Shown here piece after piece: positions 1-10,400 of a DNA stretch of 64,000 bases. Source of the DNA: CAZWSX01 sp964636985 (GTDB taxonomy: Bacteria > Planctomycetota > Planctomycetia > Pirellulales > Pirellulaceae); assembly GCA_964636985.1 (NCBI GenBank), contig CAZWSX010000007.1, positions 194,226-258,225 on the forward strand. Reading direction: 5' to 3'. The position numbers and the translations under genes are program-made. Within the stretch, counting starts at the first letter, position 1. Each line of letters starts with the position of its first letter. The notes beneath the pieces are model-generated. The model had not been told where the DNA came from. It was given only the letters and a program-made list of their open reading frames with translations, and ran no database searches.

Positions 1-1773
1 ACCTACACGTTCGAGGTCTTTCGCCGCGACTTCATCGCCGGGCTCACCGTCGCGACGGTGGCGGTTCCCCAAGCAATGGCCTACGCCTCGATCGTGGGAT
101 TGCCCGTCGAGTACGGACTTTACACGGCCATCGTGATGACGGCTGTGGGCGCGCTGCTCGATTCGTCGCGGATGTTGATCAACGGGCCGACCAATGCAAT
201 CTCGATCGCGGTTCTCAGTGCGGTCGCGGGAGCCGGGATCGAGGCAAAAACCGATCTGATCACCGCCGCTGTGCTGATGGCGTTGATGATCGGGATTTTT
301 CAAACGGGGATCGCGTTGCTGCGACTGGGCGACCTGACTCGCTACGTCTCGCACGCCGTGATTGTCGGCTTCACAGCTGGCGCAGCCGTGCTGTTGATTC
401 TTGACCAACTTAAGAACCTTCTCGGCCTCAAACAGCAGGGTGACCCGCACGACCACTTCCTGGTCCGCTTGTGGATGACGCTCAAACACGTCGAATTGAT
501 TCAGCCGCACACGCTGGCCGTCGGGCTTGGGACGATTGTCTTTGTGCTGGCGCTTGGGTGGATCAATCGCCGGCTTCGGATCCGCATCCCGGAGCTACTG
601 CTGGCAGTCATTTTGGCCGCGGCACTTGTTTGGGCGACGGGTTTGCACCAACCTGGGAAGGACGCCGATGGAAACATGGTGCGCCCCGCCACCAATGTGA
701 TCGGTACCATTCCGCGATCTCTTCCGAGGTTCGAAGTTCCCAAGGTCGAATGGACTCGCGTGCGACAGCTGTCAGGCAATGCTTTGGCAATCGCCTTGCT
801 CGGTTTGCTGGAAGCGATCGCCATGGCGAAGGCGATCGCTTCGAGAACAGGTGAAAGGCTCGACCTGAATCAACAGTGCCTGAGCGAGGGCATCGCCAAC
901 ACCGTAGGAAGTTTCTTCCAGTGTTATCCCGGTTCGGGATCGCTCACACGATCGGCGATCAATCACCAGGCCGGTGGGATGACGCAGTGGTCGGGCGTGA
1001 TCTCCGCGATTGCGGTCGCGGCGACAGTCCTGTTGTTCGCGCCGTTGGCGTATTACATTCCGCGCGCGGCACTCGCGGGAATTCTGTTCGTCTCCGCCTT
1101 CCGCATGGTCGATTCGCATAAGCTGGCTTACCACATGCGGGTCACCAAGATGGACGCCGTGATTGTGCTGGCCACGGCGATCTCGGCCGTCGCTATCTCG
1201 ATCGAGTTCTGCATCCTCATCGGAACTGTCGTCTCGTTCCTGATCTATCTGCCGCGGGCAGCCAAGATCGGCATGACGGAACTCGTGCCGACGCCTGACG
1301 GAATGATCCGTGAGCGGATTGCGAGCGATCCGCCGTGCAACCGGTTGATCATCTATAGCGTCGAAGGGGAACTCTACTTCGGTTCGAGTGCAGAACTGGA
1401 GAGCGAACTCGACAGGATCGAGTTGCGGGCCAAGGACGGGACCAAGGTCGTTCTGCTTCGCTTGAAGTACGCCCGCAACCTCGATGGCGTGTGCTTGCAT
1501 GTGCTGGAAGCGTTCGACAAAAGGATGACTGAGCATGGCGTGACCGTCCTCTACTGCGGCTTGCGGAGGGACGTATTGCAGGTGATGAAGAACGCCAAGT
1601 TCGACGAAGAGGTTGCCCCGGACCGGATTTTTCCGGAGGGAGAGGCGCTCTGGTCGAGCACGCTGCAAGCGGTTGACCATGCGTACAAGATTCTCGGCCC
1701 AGACCGCTGCGCCACATGTCCGCTTCGCACCAGTGATCCGGCTGAAGCTCGTAGCTGGAATTACATGATCTAG
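1..1773 (+). CDS. SulP family anion (sulfate/bicarbonate-type) transporter, 5' end outside window
   Basis: Inner-membrane anion transporter of the SulP/SLC26 family. The reading frame is open from the first base of the window (residues TYTFEVFRRDF) and runs into IAGLTVATVAVPQAMAYA, the first membrane helix typical of SulP proteins, so the gene starts upstream and the GTG at position 58 is not the true start. About 590 residues are visible: a series of hydrophobic helices to about in-window residue 420, then a cytoplasmic STAS domain at about 440-565 (VEGELYFGSS, VVLLRLKYARNLDG). The tail carries a Cys pair (CATCP) near the C-terminus. The transported anion cannot be decided from sequence; sulfate or bicarbonate are the usual substrates. 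A gap of about 150 bases follows before the next gene. Confidence 0.93.
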   Translation, partial: TYTFEVFRRDFIAGLTVATVAVPQAMAYASIVGLPVEYGLYTAIVMTAVGALLDSSRMLINGPTNAISIAVLSAVAGAGIEAKTDLITAAVLMALMIGIFQTGIALLRLGDLTRYVSHAVIVGFTAGAAVLLILDQLKNLLGLKQQGDPHDHFLVRLWMTLKHVELIQPHTLAVGLGTIVFVLALGWINRRLRIRIPELLLAVILAAALVWATGLHQPGKDADGNMVRPATNVIGTIPRSLPRFEVPKVEWTRVRQLSGNALAIALLGLLEAIAMAKAIASRTGERLDLNQQCLSEGIANTVGSFFQCYPGSGSLTRSAINHQAGGMTQWSGVISAIAVAATVLLFAPLAYYIPRAALAGILFVSAFRMVDSHKLAYHMRVTKMDAVIVLATAISAVAISIEFCILIGTVVSFLIYLPRAAKIGMTELVPTPDGMIRERIASDPPCNRLIIYSVEGELYFGSSAELESELDRIELRAKDGTKVVLLRLKYARNLDGVCLHVLEAFDKRMTEHGVTVLYCGLRRDVLQVMKNAKFDEEVAPDRIFPEGEALWSSTLQAVDHAYKILGPDRCATCPLRTSDPAEARSWNYMI

Positions 1774-1923
1774 CGAGGCAGGATTGTTCGCATTGCCCGG
1801 CGAGGCGCGGTAGACTAAGACCGTTCGATTGGGGCAGATGCCTTCCTGCTGCGAAACCCTTCCGACCGCGGAACCTGTCCGGGTTCCGTCCCGCCTGAAC
1901 GTACCTTCGATAGGCCACTTGCC

Positions 1924-4305
1924 ATGCGCCTTTCCCTCCTTGGCATCGCGCTATTCGTCTGGACCTGCTGGAGCATTCCAGGCTGGAATGCTCCGGTTAT
2001 GGCCGACGAGAGGCTCGAGTTCTTCGAAAAGAATATCCGGCCGCTATTGATGGAGCATTGCTCCAAGTGCCACGGCGATCAAAAGCCCGAAGGGGGCTTG
2101 CGGATGGTGTCGCGCGAGACGCTCGTTGCCGGCGGCGACTCGGGCGCCGCGATTGTCGAAGGCAAAGCCGACGAGAGCCTGCTCGTCCGCGCGGTGGGCT
2201 ATCTCGACGACATCAAGATGCCCCCCAAAGGCAAACTGCCGCAAGCCGATATCGACCGGCTCAAACAGTGGGTCACGATGGGCGCGCCTTGGACGCCGAA
2301 CTCGCCGCTGGCTGTCTCGAGCGAAACTGCGCCGCCGTCCACATTTCAGGTCACTCCCAAACAATCGCAGTGGTGGTCGTTCCAGCCGATTCGTGATCCA
2401 GCACCGCCGGCGGTGCAAAACGCGGCGTGGCCCAGGAACGAAATCGATCGATTTATCCTGGCCGATATCGAACGCCACGAGTTGGTGCCCACCGCGGAGG
2501 CAGACCGCCGGATGTGGTTGCGACGCGCCACGTTCGATCTGACAGGGCTTCCTCCCAAGCCCGAAGACATCGACGCCTTTGTCGCTGATGCATCCGATTC
2601 AGCATACGAGCGGGTGATCGATCGTTTGCTGGAATCGTCGGCCTATGGCCAGCGTTGGGCGCGGCATTGGCTCGATATCGTGCGCTATGCCGATTACCAC
2701 GATGGCGAGCCGAAAACCAGAAACCCCGTGTGCGAGCCCCTCGAGGCGTGGCGCTATCGCGATTGGGTGGTCGAGTCGTTCAATCGCGATTTGCCGTACG
2801 ACCAGTTTTTGACACACCAGATTGCTGGCGACTTGCTTCCTTCGCCTGACGGAAAGCAGCCGTACGCCGATGGACTGGTCGCAACGGGATTTCTGGTCAA
2901 CGGATCATGGGATCGAGGCGATGCCGACAAGGAGAAAATGCTCAGCGACATGATCGACGACCAGATCGACACCATCGGCAAGGCCTTCATGGGGCTGACG
3001 ATCGGTTGCTCGCGCTGCCACGATCACAAGTTCGATCCAATCTCCAACCGCGACTACTACGCCCTGGCGGGCATCTTCTACAGCACTCGAATCATGAAGG
3101 AACTCGGGGCCAAGGGTGGTGAAATCACCTTGCAACGGCGTCCGCTGGTTCCCGACGACATCGTCGCTGCCCGTGACCAGAAGGTGAAGGAACTCGCCGA
3201 TGTCAACCAAAAGCTCGGTGAACTCGACAAGAAGAATCCCAAGCCACCCGACGACGATCCCGAGCGCGTGCAGCTCGTTTCGCAGCGAGATACGCTTCAG
3301 CGCGAGATGCCTCCCGAGTATCCTGTCGCACTTGCAGTCAGCGAAGGGGCCGTGCCCGGCGGACTCTTTTCCGGCGTGCAGGACGTGCCGATCCACATTC
3401 GCGGAAGTTACACTCGCTTGGGTGAAGTCGTTCCGCGTGCGATGCCAGTCTTCTTCCAAGGCCCGCAGCAACCGGCGCTGAAAGATGGAAGTGGTCGCCG
3501 CGAAGTGGCTGCATGGGTGATTTCCCCCTCGAACCCATTGACGGCTCGCGTCATCGTCAACCGCGTTTGGCAATGGCACTTTGGCCAGGGATTGGTCGCT
3601 ACTCCAAATAACTTTGGATTGCTCTCGCAGCCGCCGAGTCATCCCGAGCTGCTCGACTACCTGGCGAAACGCTTTGTCGAAGATGGTTGGTCGCTCAAGC
3701 AACTGCACCGCCGGATCATGCTTTCGGCTACGTATCGCCAAGGGAGCGTTGTCTCGCAAGAAGTATTCGATCGCGATCCCGAGAACAAATGGCTGGCTCG
3801 ATTCGTGCCGCGGCGACTCGAGGCGGAGGCGCTGCGCGACGCGATGCTGTCCGTATCGGGGCAGCTCGACCCATCGGAACGAGGTCCGGCGAGCGATAAC
3901 TTGTCGATTCGCAGGCGCTCTCTTTACGTGCAGACGGCCCGATGGGATCGCAGCAACTACGCGACGCTGTTCGATGCCGCCAATCCCGATGCCTCGGTCG
4001 AAACTCGCACGATCAGCACCGTGGCACCGCAAGCCTTGTTTCTGCTCAACAACAAGTTCATTGGCGAACAAGCGGGGCAATTCGCCGAGCGCTTGCGTCG
4101 CAGCATTGCTGATGACGCACCGGACGTTACGGCCCTGCGAATCGTCTCAGCGTATCGCCTGGCCTTCGGCCGTTTCCCGACCGACGAGGAACGGCGCATC
4201 GCGACCAAGGTGGTTGCCGAAGGAAATGCGGCTTCACCGCAGGGCGGTTGGACCGACTTGGCCCACATCCTCCTTTGCAGCAACGAATTTACTTACCTCG
4301 ACTGA
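1924..4305 (+). CDS. Cytochrome c-like / DUF1549 / DUF1553 planctomycete protein
   Basis: Exported 793-residue protein of the family greatly expanded in Planctomycetes. An N-terminal hydrophobic signal (residues 1-27) precedes a planctomycete cytochrome c-like domain with the haem site CSKCH (C46, C49, H50) and a likely axial Met in KMPPKGKL. DUF1549 follows (about 165-375) and has a second CxxCH (C362-C365-H366, in CSRCHDHKFDPI). DUF1553 covers about 526-780. Family knowledge links such proteins to periplasmic redox or polysaccharide-related work, but no reaction is established. It is followed 32 bases later by a DUF1501 gene, the usual partner, and the two probably form an operon. Length is typical. 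Confidence 0.93.
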   Translation: MRLSLLGIALFVWTCWSIPGWNAPVMADERLEFFEKNIRPLLMEHCSKCHGDQKPEGGLRMVSRETLVAGGDSGAAIVEGKADESLLVRAVGYLDDIKMPPKGKLPQADIDRLKQWVTMGAPWTPNSPLAVSSETAPPSTFQVTPKQSQWWSFQPIRDPAPPAVQNAAWPRNEIDRFILADIERHELVPTAEADRRMWLRRATFDLTGLPPKPEDIDAFVADASDSAYERVIDRLLESSAYGQRWARHWLDIVRYADYHDGEPKTRNPVCEPLEAWRYRDWVVESFNRDLPYDQFLTHQIAGDLLPSPDGKQPYADGLVATGFLVNGSWDRGDADKEKMLSDMIDDQIDTIGKAFMGLTIGCSRCHDHKFDPISNRDYYALAGIFYSTRIMKELGAKGGEITLQRRPLVPDDIVAARDQKVKELADVNQKLGELDKKNPKPPDDDPERVQLVSQRDTLQREMPPEYPVALAVSEGAVPGGLFSGVQDVPIHIRGSYTRLGEVVPRAMPVFFQGPQQPALKDGSGRREVAAWVISPSNPLTARVIVNRVWQWHFGQGLVATPNNFGLLSQPPSHPELLDYLAKRFVEDGWSLKQLHRRIMLSATYRQGSVVSQEVFDRDPENKWLARFVPRRLEAEALRDAMLSVSGQLDPSERGPASDNLSIRRRSLYVQTARWDRSNYATLFDAANPDASVETRTISTVAPQALFLLNNKFIGEQAGQFAERLRRSIADDAPDVTALRIVSAYRLAFGRFPTDEERRIATKVVAEGNAASPQGGWTDLAHILLCSNEFTYLD

Positions 4306-4337
4306 CTCGCCAGATTCATGTGACGGGAGATCGAATC

Positions 4338-5708
4338 ATGCTGTCTCGAAGAGATATGCTCGCCCGGTCGGGTTGCGGGTTCGGCATGTTGGCGCTCGCC
4401 GACATGCTGGCAGGCGTCGCACGCGGTGATAGCCAAGGTATGTCGTTGCCGCATCACACGCCGCGAGCCAAACGGGTGATCTTTCTCTACATGCCGGGCG
4501 GTCCATCACACGTCGACCTGCTCGATCCCAAACCGCGGCTCGCGACCGACAATGGCAAGCCCCTCCCTTTCGAGAAGCCGCGATTGGAGCGTGTGAAGAC
4601 CGGCAACCTGCTGGCTTCCCCATGGAAGTTCAACAAGCATGGCCAGTCGGGCGTCGAAGTGAGCGAACTGCTGCCGGGCCTGGCCTCGCGGATCGACGAT
4701 GTGTGCGTGATCCGCTCGATGTACGCCGACAACATCAACCACACGGGTGCGGCGCTGCAAATGTGCACCGGCGAGCAAGCCTTCTCTCGCCCCAGCATCG
4801 GATCGTGGTTGACGTACGGACTTGGCTCGGAGAATCAGAACCTGCCCGGCTTTGTCGTGGTGTGTCCATCGCCGGTTTTCCAAGGTGCGCAGCTTTGGAA
4901 TTCGAGCTTCCTGCCGAGTACGTATCAGGGAACGCTTGTTCGCGACATGAACAACCCGATCGCGAACCTGGGCGAAGCGGGCGTATCACTTGATAGGCAA
5001 CGAAGCAAGCTCGATGCGCTCAAACAACTGAACGAAATCCATCAGCGCGAGCGGGCGGTCCATGGCCAACTTGATGCTCGGATCGCGTCGTTCGAGTTGG
5101 CCTTCCGGATGCAGCGGGAAGCTCCTGAGGCGTTCGATCTCTCGCGTGAAGACGAGCGCACGCACAAGATGTACGGCACCGATCAACCAGCGACGGAGTT
5201 GTTTGGCCGGCAATGTTTGTTGGGGCGCCGGCTCATTGAACGCGGTGTGCGGTTCGTGCAGCTCTTCGACGCTCCGGCCAACAACGCGTGGGATCAGCAC
5301 AGCAATCTGAAAGAGGGACTAGCCAAGCGCTGCCAGGCGGTCGATCAGCCGATCACGGCACTGCTGACCGATTTGAAGGACCGCGGCATGCTCGACGACA
5401 CGCTCGTCCTGTGGGGCGGCGAATTCGGCCGGACGCCGACGGCCGAAGGGACCGACGGCCGGGAGCATCACCCGTTCGGCTTCACCATGTGGATGGCCGG
5501 CGGCGGAATTCGCGGCGGGATGGCCTACGGCGCCACCGACGATTTCGGTTGGCACTCGGTCGAGAACAAGGTCCACGTCCACGACCTGCACGCCACGATC
5601 CTGCATCAAATGGGGATCGATCACGAGCGATTCACGTACCGCTTCGGCGGGCGGGACTATCGCCTGACCGACGTTCACGGAAACGTCGTGCGAGACATTC
5701 TGGCTTAA
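4338..5708 (+). CDS. DUF1501 protein, Tat-type signal
   Basis: 456-residue DUF1501 protein, a family with an alkaline-phosphatase/sulfatase-like fold, usually encoded next to DUF1549/DUF1553 proteins. The start at 4338 gives MLSRRDMLARSGCGFGML, a twin-arginine-type signal; the frame is open further upstream but that stretch lies inside the previous gene and has no signal character. Family marks include FLYMPGGPSHVDLLDPKP near the N-terminus, GGEFGRTP with EHHPFGF in the second half, and the terminal HGNVVRDIL. The Tat signal suggests folded export, possibly with a metal. Substrate unknown. It lies 32 bases after its partner. Confidence 0.93.
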   Translation: MLSRRDMLARSGCGFGMLALADMLAGVARGDSQGMSLPHHTPRAKRVIFLYMPGGPSHVDLLDPKPRLATDNGKPLPFEKPRLERVKTGNLLASPWKFNKHGQSGVEVSELLPGLASRIDDVCVIRSMYADNINHTGAALQMCTGEQAFSRPSIGSWLTYGLGSENQNLPGFVVVCPSPVFQGAQLWNSSFLPSTYQGTLVRDMNNPIANLGEAGVSLDRQRSKLDALKQLNEIHQRERAVHGQLDARIASFELAFRMQREAPEAFDLSREDERTHKMYGTDQPATELFGRQCLLGRRLIERGVRFVQLFDAPANNAWDQHSNLKEGLAKRCQAVDQPITALLTDLKDRGMLDDTLVLWGGEFGRTPTAEGTDGREHHPFGFTMWMAGGGIRGGMAYGATDDFGWHSVENKVHVHDLHATILHQMGIDHERFTYRFGGRDYRLTDVHGNVVRDILA

Positions 5709-5743
5709 AAGTGTTGGCGGGCGCGCAAGACGCGGAGATTCAG

Positions 5744-6913
5744 ATGCAACGAAAATGGTTGATGCTCGTCTGCGCCTCACTTCCGTTGGTTTCGCAGATC
5801 GTTTGTGGAGACGATCCGCTCCCAAGAATTGGTTACAGCGAACTGCGCACCAGTCTTCCCGGCGGACGACACGTCAACGCCCGGACGACGCGCGCCTTCA
5901 CCGTTCGCGCCGATGGTACCGATCGCCAGGCCATCGCCGATGACCTGGCGAACGAACCCGATACTTGGACCCAGTTCGCGGGTTGGTCGCCTGACGGAAA
6001 AACCGCGATTGTCGGCCGCGGTTGGCAAAGTCCTGAAAACGCCGCTTGGGAAGAAGAGCACAAGACGTTTCGTCACACGGCCGACGGTTGGCTGTACGAC
6101 ACGTACCTGGTCGACTTCGCCTCGGGCAAAAAGGAAAACGTCACCGCGGTCGATCGTATCAGTTTCTACAACTCGGGCGTCTTCTTTTGGCCCGACGATC
6201 CCAAGACGCTCGGGTTCACGGCGCTGATTGGTGGCAACTCCCACCCGTTCCGCATGGACCTCGACGGGCGAAACAAAGTCGACCTCACGAAAAATTCAAA
6301 CGGCTTCGCTTATGGCTTCAGTGGTTCGCCGGACGGGAAGCGGATTTCCTACCACGAGAACTACCAGGTTTACCTGGCGAATGCCGATGGCACCAACCGT
6401 GTCCAAATCAATACCGGACATTCATTCAACTTTGCCCCCACCTGGTCGCCCGACGGCCAGTGGCTGTTGTTCGTTTCAGGCGAGCATTACGATTGCCACC
6501 CGCATCTTGTCAAAGCGGATGGCGGCGGTTTGAGGAAACTCGCCGACCGTGCCGGCTATCGCGGAGTGACCGAGTTCCTTGACGTGCCCGACTTCCACGG
6601 CGGCAGTAGCGATCTTCCGGTGTGGTCCAACGATAGCAAGTCGGTCTTCTATACAGCGAAGGCCGGAGCGAATGTCGAGCTGTTTCGCATTGCGCTCGAT
6701 GGCCAGCCAGTGCAGATGACGCGCTCACGACCAGGAACGACTCACTACCACACGAAGCCTTCGCCCGATGGCACGAGCATCGTGTACGGTTCCAAGCGCG
6801 ACGGTGTCCGCAACTTGTACGTGATGAGGTTGAGCGACGGAAAAGAAACGCAGATCACGCACATGGAACCAGGCAGCGGGGCCATGCACGCCTACTGGCA
6901 ACCAACTCCGTAG
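5744..6913 (+). CDS. TolB-like / PD40 beta-propeller exported protein
   Basis: 389-residue exported protein with repeated WD40-like (PD40/TolB) blades, for example PDGKTAIVGRGW, PDGKRISYHENY, PDGQWLLFVSGEH and PDGTSIVYGSKR. The start at 5744 gives MQRKWLMLVCASLPLVSQIVCGDD, a clear signal peptide; the longer open frame upstream overlaps the preceding DUF1501 gene and is ignored. Propellers of this kind bind protein or oligosaccharide partners; no catalytic residues are evident. It lies 35 bases after the DUF1501 gene and may share its transcript. Its TAG stop lies inside a GTAG-headed palindrome (see the repeat at 6910). Confidence 0.88.
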   Translation: MQRKWLMLVCASLPLVSQIVCGDDPLPRIGYSELRTSLPGGRHVNARTTRAFTVRADGTDRQAIADDLANEPDTWTQFAGWSPDGKTAIVGRGWQSPENAAWEEEHKTFRHTADGWLYDTYLVDFASGKKENVTAVDRISFYNSGVFFWPDDPKTLGFTALIGGNSHPFRMDLDGRNKVDLTKNSNGFAYGFSGSPDGKRISYHENYQVYLANADGTNRVQINTGHSFNFAPTWSPDGQWLLFVSGEHYDCHPHLVKADGGGLRKLADRAGYRGVTEFLDVPDFHGGSSDLPVWSNDSKSVFYTAKAGANVELFRIALDGQPVQMTRSRPGTTHYHTKPSPDGTSIVYGSKRDGVRNLYVMRLSDGKETQITHMEPGSGAMHAYWQPTP

Positions 6914-6933
6914 CCGCGTTCGCCAGAACGCGG
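6910..6933 (+). repeat. REP-like palindrome, type A, copy 1
   Basis: Head GTAG, stem CCGCGTTC, loop GCCA, stem GAACGCGG. All 24 bases are identical to copies at 38661 and 50410. The TAG of the head is the stop codon of the TolB-like gene. Confidence 0.85.
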
Positions 6934-6969
6934 GGAATCGAAGATAATCACCGGGCACTTGCAACCGCC

Positions 6970-7242
6970 CTAGCGTCGCCACCAGCTATCCGTCAGATAG
7001 CGGCTGCGGACAGGCTCGGCCAACGGCTTATCGAACTCGCGCGGGCGAATCCCCATGTCCGGCCCGGCGACGGGATCGGGATAGGGATCGTTCAGGTTGG
7101 CTCGATTTCTTTGGTAGTCGATCGGACCGGGTGCCTGCTGGAATGGCCGTTGAAGTCCCAGAAACGTTCCGTTCGGTGCACAGCCAGCGCTCGAAAGCGC
7201 AAGTAGCGACGCGCCGAGCAAACGAACGGAAAAACATCGCAT
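6970..7242 (-). CDS. Small lipoprotein, unknown function
   Basis: 90-residue protein beginning MRCFSVRLLGASLLALSSAGC, a signal peptide ending in a lipobox (LSSAGC), so the mature protein should be lipid-anchored. The rest is Pro/Arg/Asp rich (DPYPDPVAGPDMGIRPREFD) and ends SWWRR; no known domain is recognised. The frame is open further upstream to 7464, but the signal peptide fixes the start at 7242. It is convergent with the TolB-like gene, and the leftover region upstream separates it from the divergent gene at 7483. Confidence 0.7.
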   Translation of the reverse strand: MRCFSVRLLGASLLALSSAGCAPNGTFLGLQRPFQQAPGPIDYQRNRANLNDPYPDPVAGPDMGIRPREFDKPLAEPVRSRYLTDSWWRR

Positions 7243-7482
7243 GATTTCTCTCCAACGACCAATGGGGCGGCGAATTGTAGCAACCTGCCTTGACCTGTCC
7301 CAGGCGAATTGCTCCGGCAAAATGATGCTGTGTATTCGCCGAGCTAATTTACGGACGCTGGTTTTCCCTGGTTCGCGGCCAAGCCATACTAAGGACTCGG
7401 CTGCGGCGCGATAACACGCCGCGATAGCACTGCCGTCGACTGCGTCTTTACGAAAAAGTGTCATCCCGGAAAAGGGTCGAAT

Positions 7483-10400
7483 ATGCTCGCCAGGATTCGC
7501 CGTTGGTTCGTCGCGATTGCGTGCATGCTTGTTGGAACGCTATCCGCAGCCGCGGGCGAGTTTCCCATCGGCGAGCATGTCTTTACGTTGCCCGACGGAT
7601 ATGAAATCGAGCAGATCGTCGGCCCCGAATTGGTCGAGCGTCCGATCACGATCGACTTCGACGAACAGGGAAGCATGTACGCGGCCGATTCTTCCGGCAG
7701 CAACGATCCACCCTCTAAGCAGGTTGAGAATCCAACGCATCGCATTATCAAGTTGATCGACCGCGACGGCGACGGGCGGTTCGACGAGCGAACTATCTTC
7801 GCCGACAAGATGATGTTCCCCGAAGGGACGATGTGGCTCGACGGCTCACTCTACGTAGCTGCTCCTCCAAACATCTGGAAACTGACCGATACCGATGGCG
7901 ACGGCGTCGCGGACAAACGAGAAGAGTGGTTCAAAGGAAAAACGCTCACGGGCTGCGCCAACGATTTGCACGGCCCTTATCGCGGCCCCGATGGCTGGAT
8001 CTATTGGTGCAAAGGAGCCTTTGCCGAGCAAACGTACGAGCGGCCAGGCCGTAAGCCGCTCGTTACGCGGGCGTCGCACATTTTCCGCTGCCGCCCCGAT
8101 GGATCGAAGCTCGAAGCGGTGATGACGGGCGGGATGGATAACCCCGTCGACTGCGTCTTCACGGCCGAAGGGGAACGGATCTTCAACACCACGTTCCTCA
8201 TTCATCCCCAAGGAGGAATGCGCGATGGACTCATTCATGCCATCTACGGCGGAGTCTATGGCAAAGACCACAACGTTCTCGACGGCCATCCTCGCACCGG
8301 CGATTTGATGCCAGTGCTTACGCATTTGGGGCCAGCAGCGCCGGCTGGTTTGGCTATTGCCGAAACAACTGGACTTGGCGACGACGTTTGCGGAGACATT
8401 TTTTGTTGCCAGTTCAATCGCCATAGAGTGTCGCGCCACAAGTTGGTGCGCGAGGGAGCTTCGTTCAAAACAATCGATAGCGACTTTGTCGTCTCCTCGC
8501 ATATCGATTTCCATCCCACCGACGTCGTGGAGGACGCTGACGGGAGCTTGATCGTGGTCGACACGGGCGGGTGGTACAAACTCTGTTGCCCGACATCCCA
8601 GTTCGCTAAGCCCGACGTCCTGGGCGGCATCTATCGCGTGCGGAAGACAGGTTCCAAACCAGTCAAGGATCCGCGCGGACGAAAGATCGAGTTTGCTAAG
8701 CTCGATGTCGATAGCTTGGTGAAGTTATTGGATGATGAGCGTTTTGCGGTGCGAACTCATGCGCAGCAGGAACTAGCGGCGCGCGGCAATGACGCCATCA
8801 AGGCGCTTGCTCGTGCAACCCCCAATGCGCCCGCCAGCAGGCGCTTGAATATTGTTTGGACGCTCAATCGCATTGGTACCGACTACGCCTGGCCCAATGC
8901 ACACACGTTCCTTTACGACAGCGAACCAGCCGTTATCGCGGCAGTTCTTCAAGGCATCAGCCTCCGGCGTGATCCATTCCTGAGAGCCAGGCTCCATGAA
9001 AAGCTCGAACATCCTGAGCCGCACATACGGCGATTGGCTGCGGAGTGCTTGGGGCGAACAGGAAACGCCGATGACGTCCCGGCGCTCCTGCGTTTCGCCG
9101 ACAAGACGGGCGACGATCGAGCGCTAGAGCACGCGTTGATTTATGCACTGATCGAGATCGGCGCCGTCGAGGCGACGCAAGTGGGACTAGAGAGCTCATC
9201 TCCGCGCGTGAACAAGGTAGCGCTCATCGCGCTCGATCAAATGGATGAGGCGGGCGGTCCCGACGCTAATCCCACACCAGCGACCGTCGCCAAAGCACTT
9301 GGTTCCTCCGATGCGGCCCTTCGACAAGCCGCCGTGGACATCATGCAACGCCATAGCGATTGGGGCCCGCAATTGAGCGATTGGCTGGCCGCGCACGCAC
9401 CGGACGAGAAGACTTTCGACGAGCAAGTCGAAACTTGGGCGGGACTCGTGGGAGCGTTGTCCGATGCCGAGAGCGTGCAAAAGATCGCCGCCGACACGTT
9501 AGCCAACGAATCGACATCCCCCAATGTGCGATTGGCCGTGGTTAAGGCGATGCGGCGATTCACAGGCAAGCAATTGCCGGCGACCTGGCTGGCGGCCTAC
9601 GAAGCGCTGCTAACCAACACGTCGGCCACGCCGGAACTCGCTGCGGCTGTGGTTGATACCGCCCGCAGTTTGAAGGCTTCGAAAACGAGTCCGGCCATCG
9701 TGACGGCGCTACTGGCGTTTGCCGATCGGGATGGGCAGGCGCCGTCGCAGCAGTTGGCGGCACTGGCAGCGGCGGCGGAAGCCCACCCCGCGATCGCCGA
9801 CAGCGTCTTCAACAAACTAGTCGCGGTGTTGCAGCCGTCGCAGCCCGTGGCCGAGCGGATGCTCGCGACGGAATGCCTCACGCAAGCGAATCTCACGCTC
9901 GAGCAACGCACGAAGTTGATCGACGTGCTCCAGCACGTCGGGCCGCTGGAGTTCGATCGGTTGTTGTCGGTTTTCGAAGGGCAGACCGACCGCAAACTCG
10001 GAAGCGAGCTCGTCGCCTCATTAGGCGGCGCGGAGGCTTTTTCGTCGCTGCGTGGTGAGCGATTGAAAACGGTGCTCGGCAAATTCGATGGTGAAGTGAT
10101 GACGACCGCCGAACCGCTGTTGGCCCGCCTCGACGCCGAAGTCAAAGAGCAGCGGGCGCGGCTGGAGACGATTTTCACGGAGTTGCCCAAAGGCGATGTT
10201 CGCCGCGGCCACGCCGTCTTCCAGAGTACGAAGGCGGCCTGCATCGCTTGCCATGCGATGGGATATCTCGGTGCCAACGTCGGACCCGACCTGACCAAGA
10301 TCGGCCAAATCCGTACCGACAAGGATTTGCTCGAATCGATCCTCTTCCCCAGCGCCAGTTTCGTCCGCAGCTACGAGCCCGTGACCGTGGCGCTCACCGA

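Noticed and set aside
772..1680. 302-codon frame on the minus strand
   Set aside because: Antisense to the SulP gene; basic, feature-poor translation.
2905..4080. 391-codon frame on the minus strand
   Set aside because: Antisense to a DUF1549/DUF1553 gene, no recognisable features.
7243..7464. Upstream extension of the lipoprotein gene
   Set aside because: The added 74 residues lack signal or domain features; the signal peptide begins at 7242.
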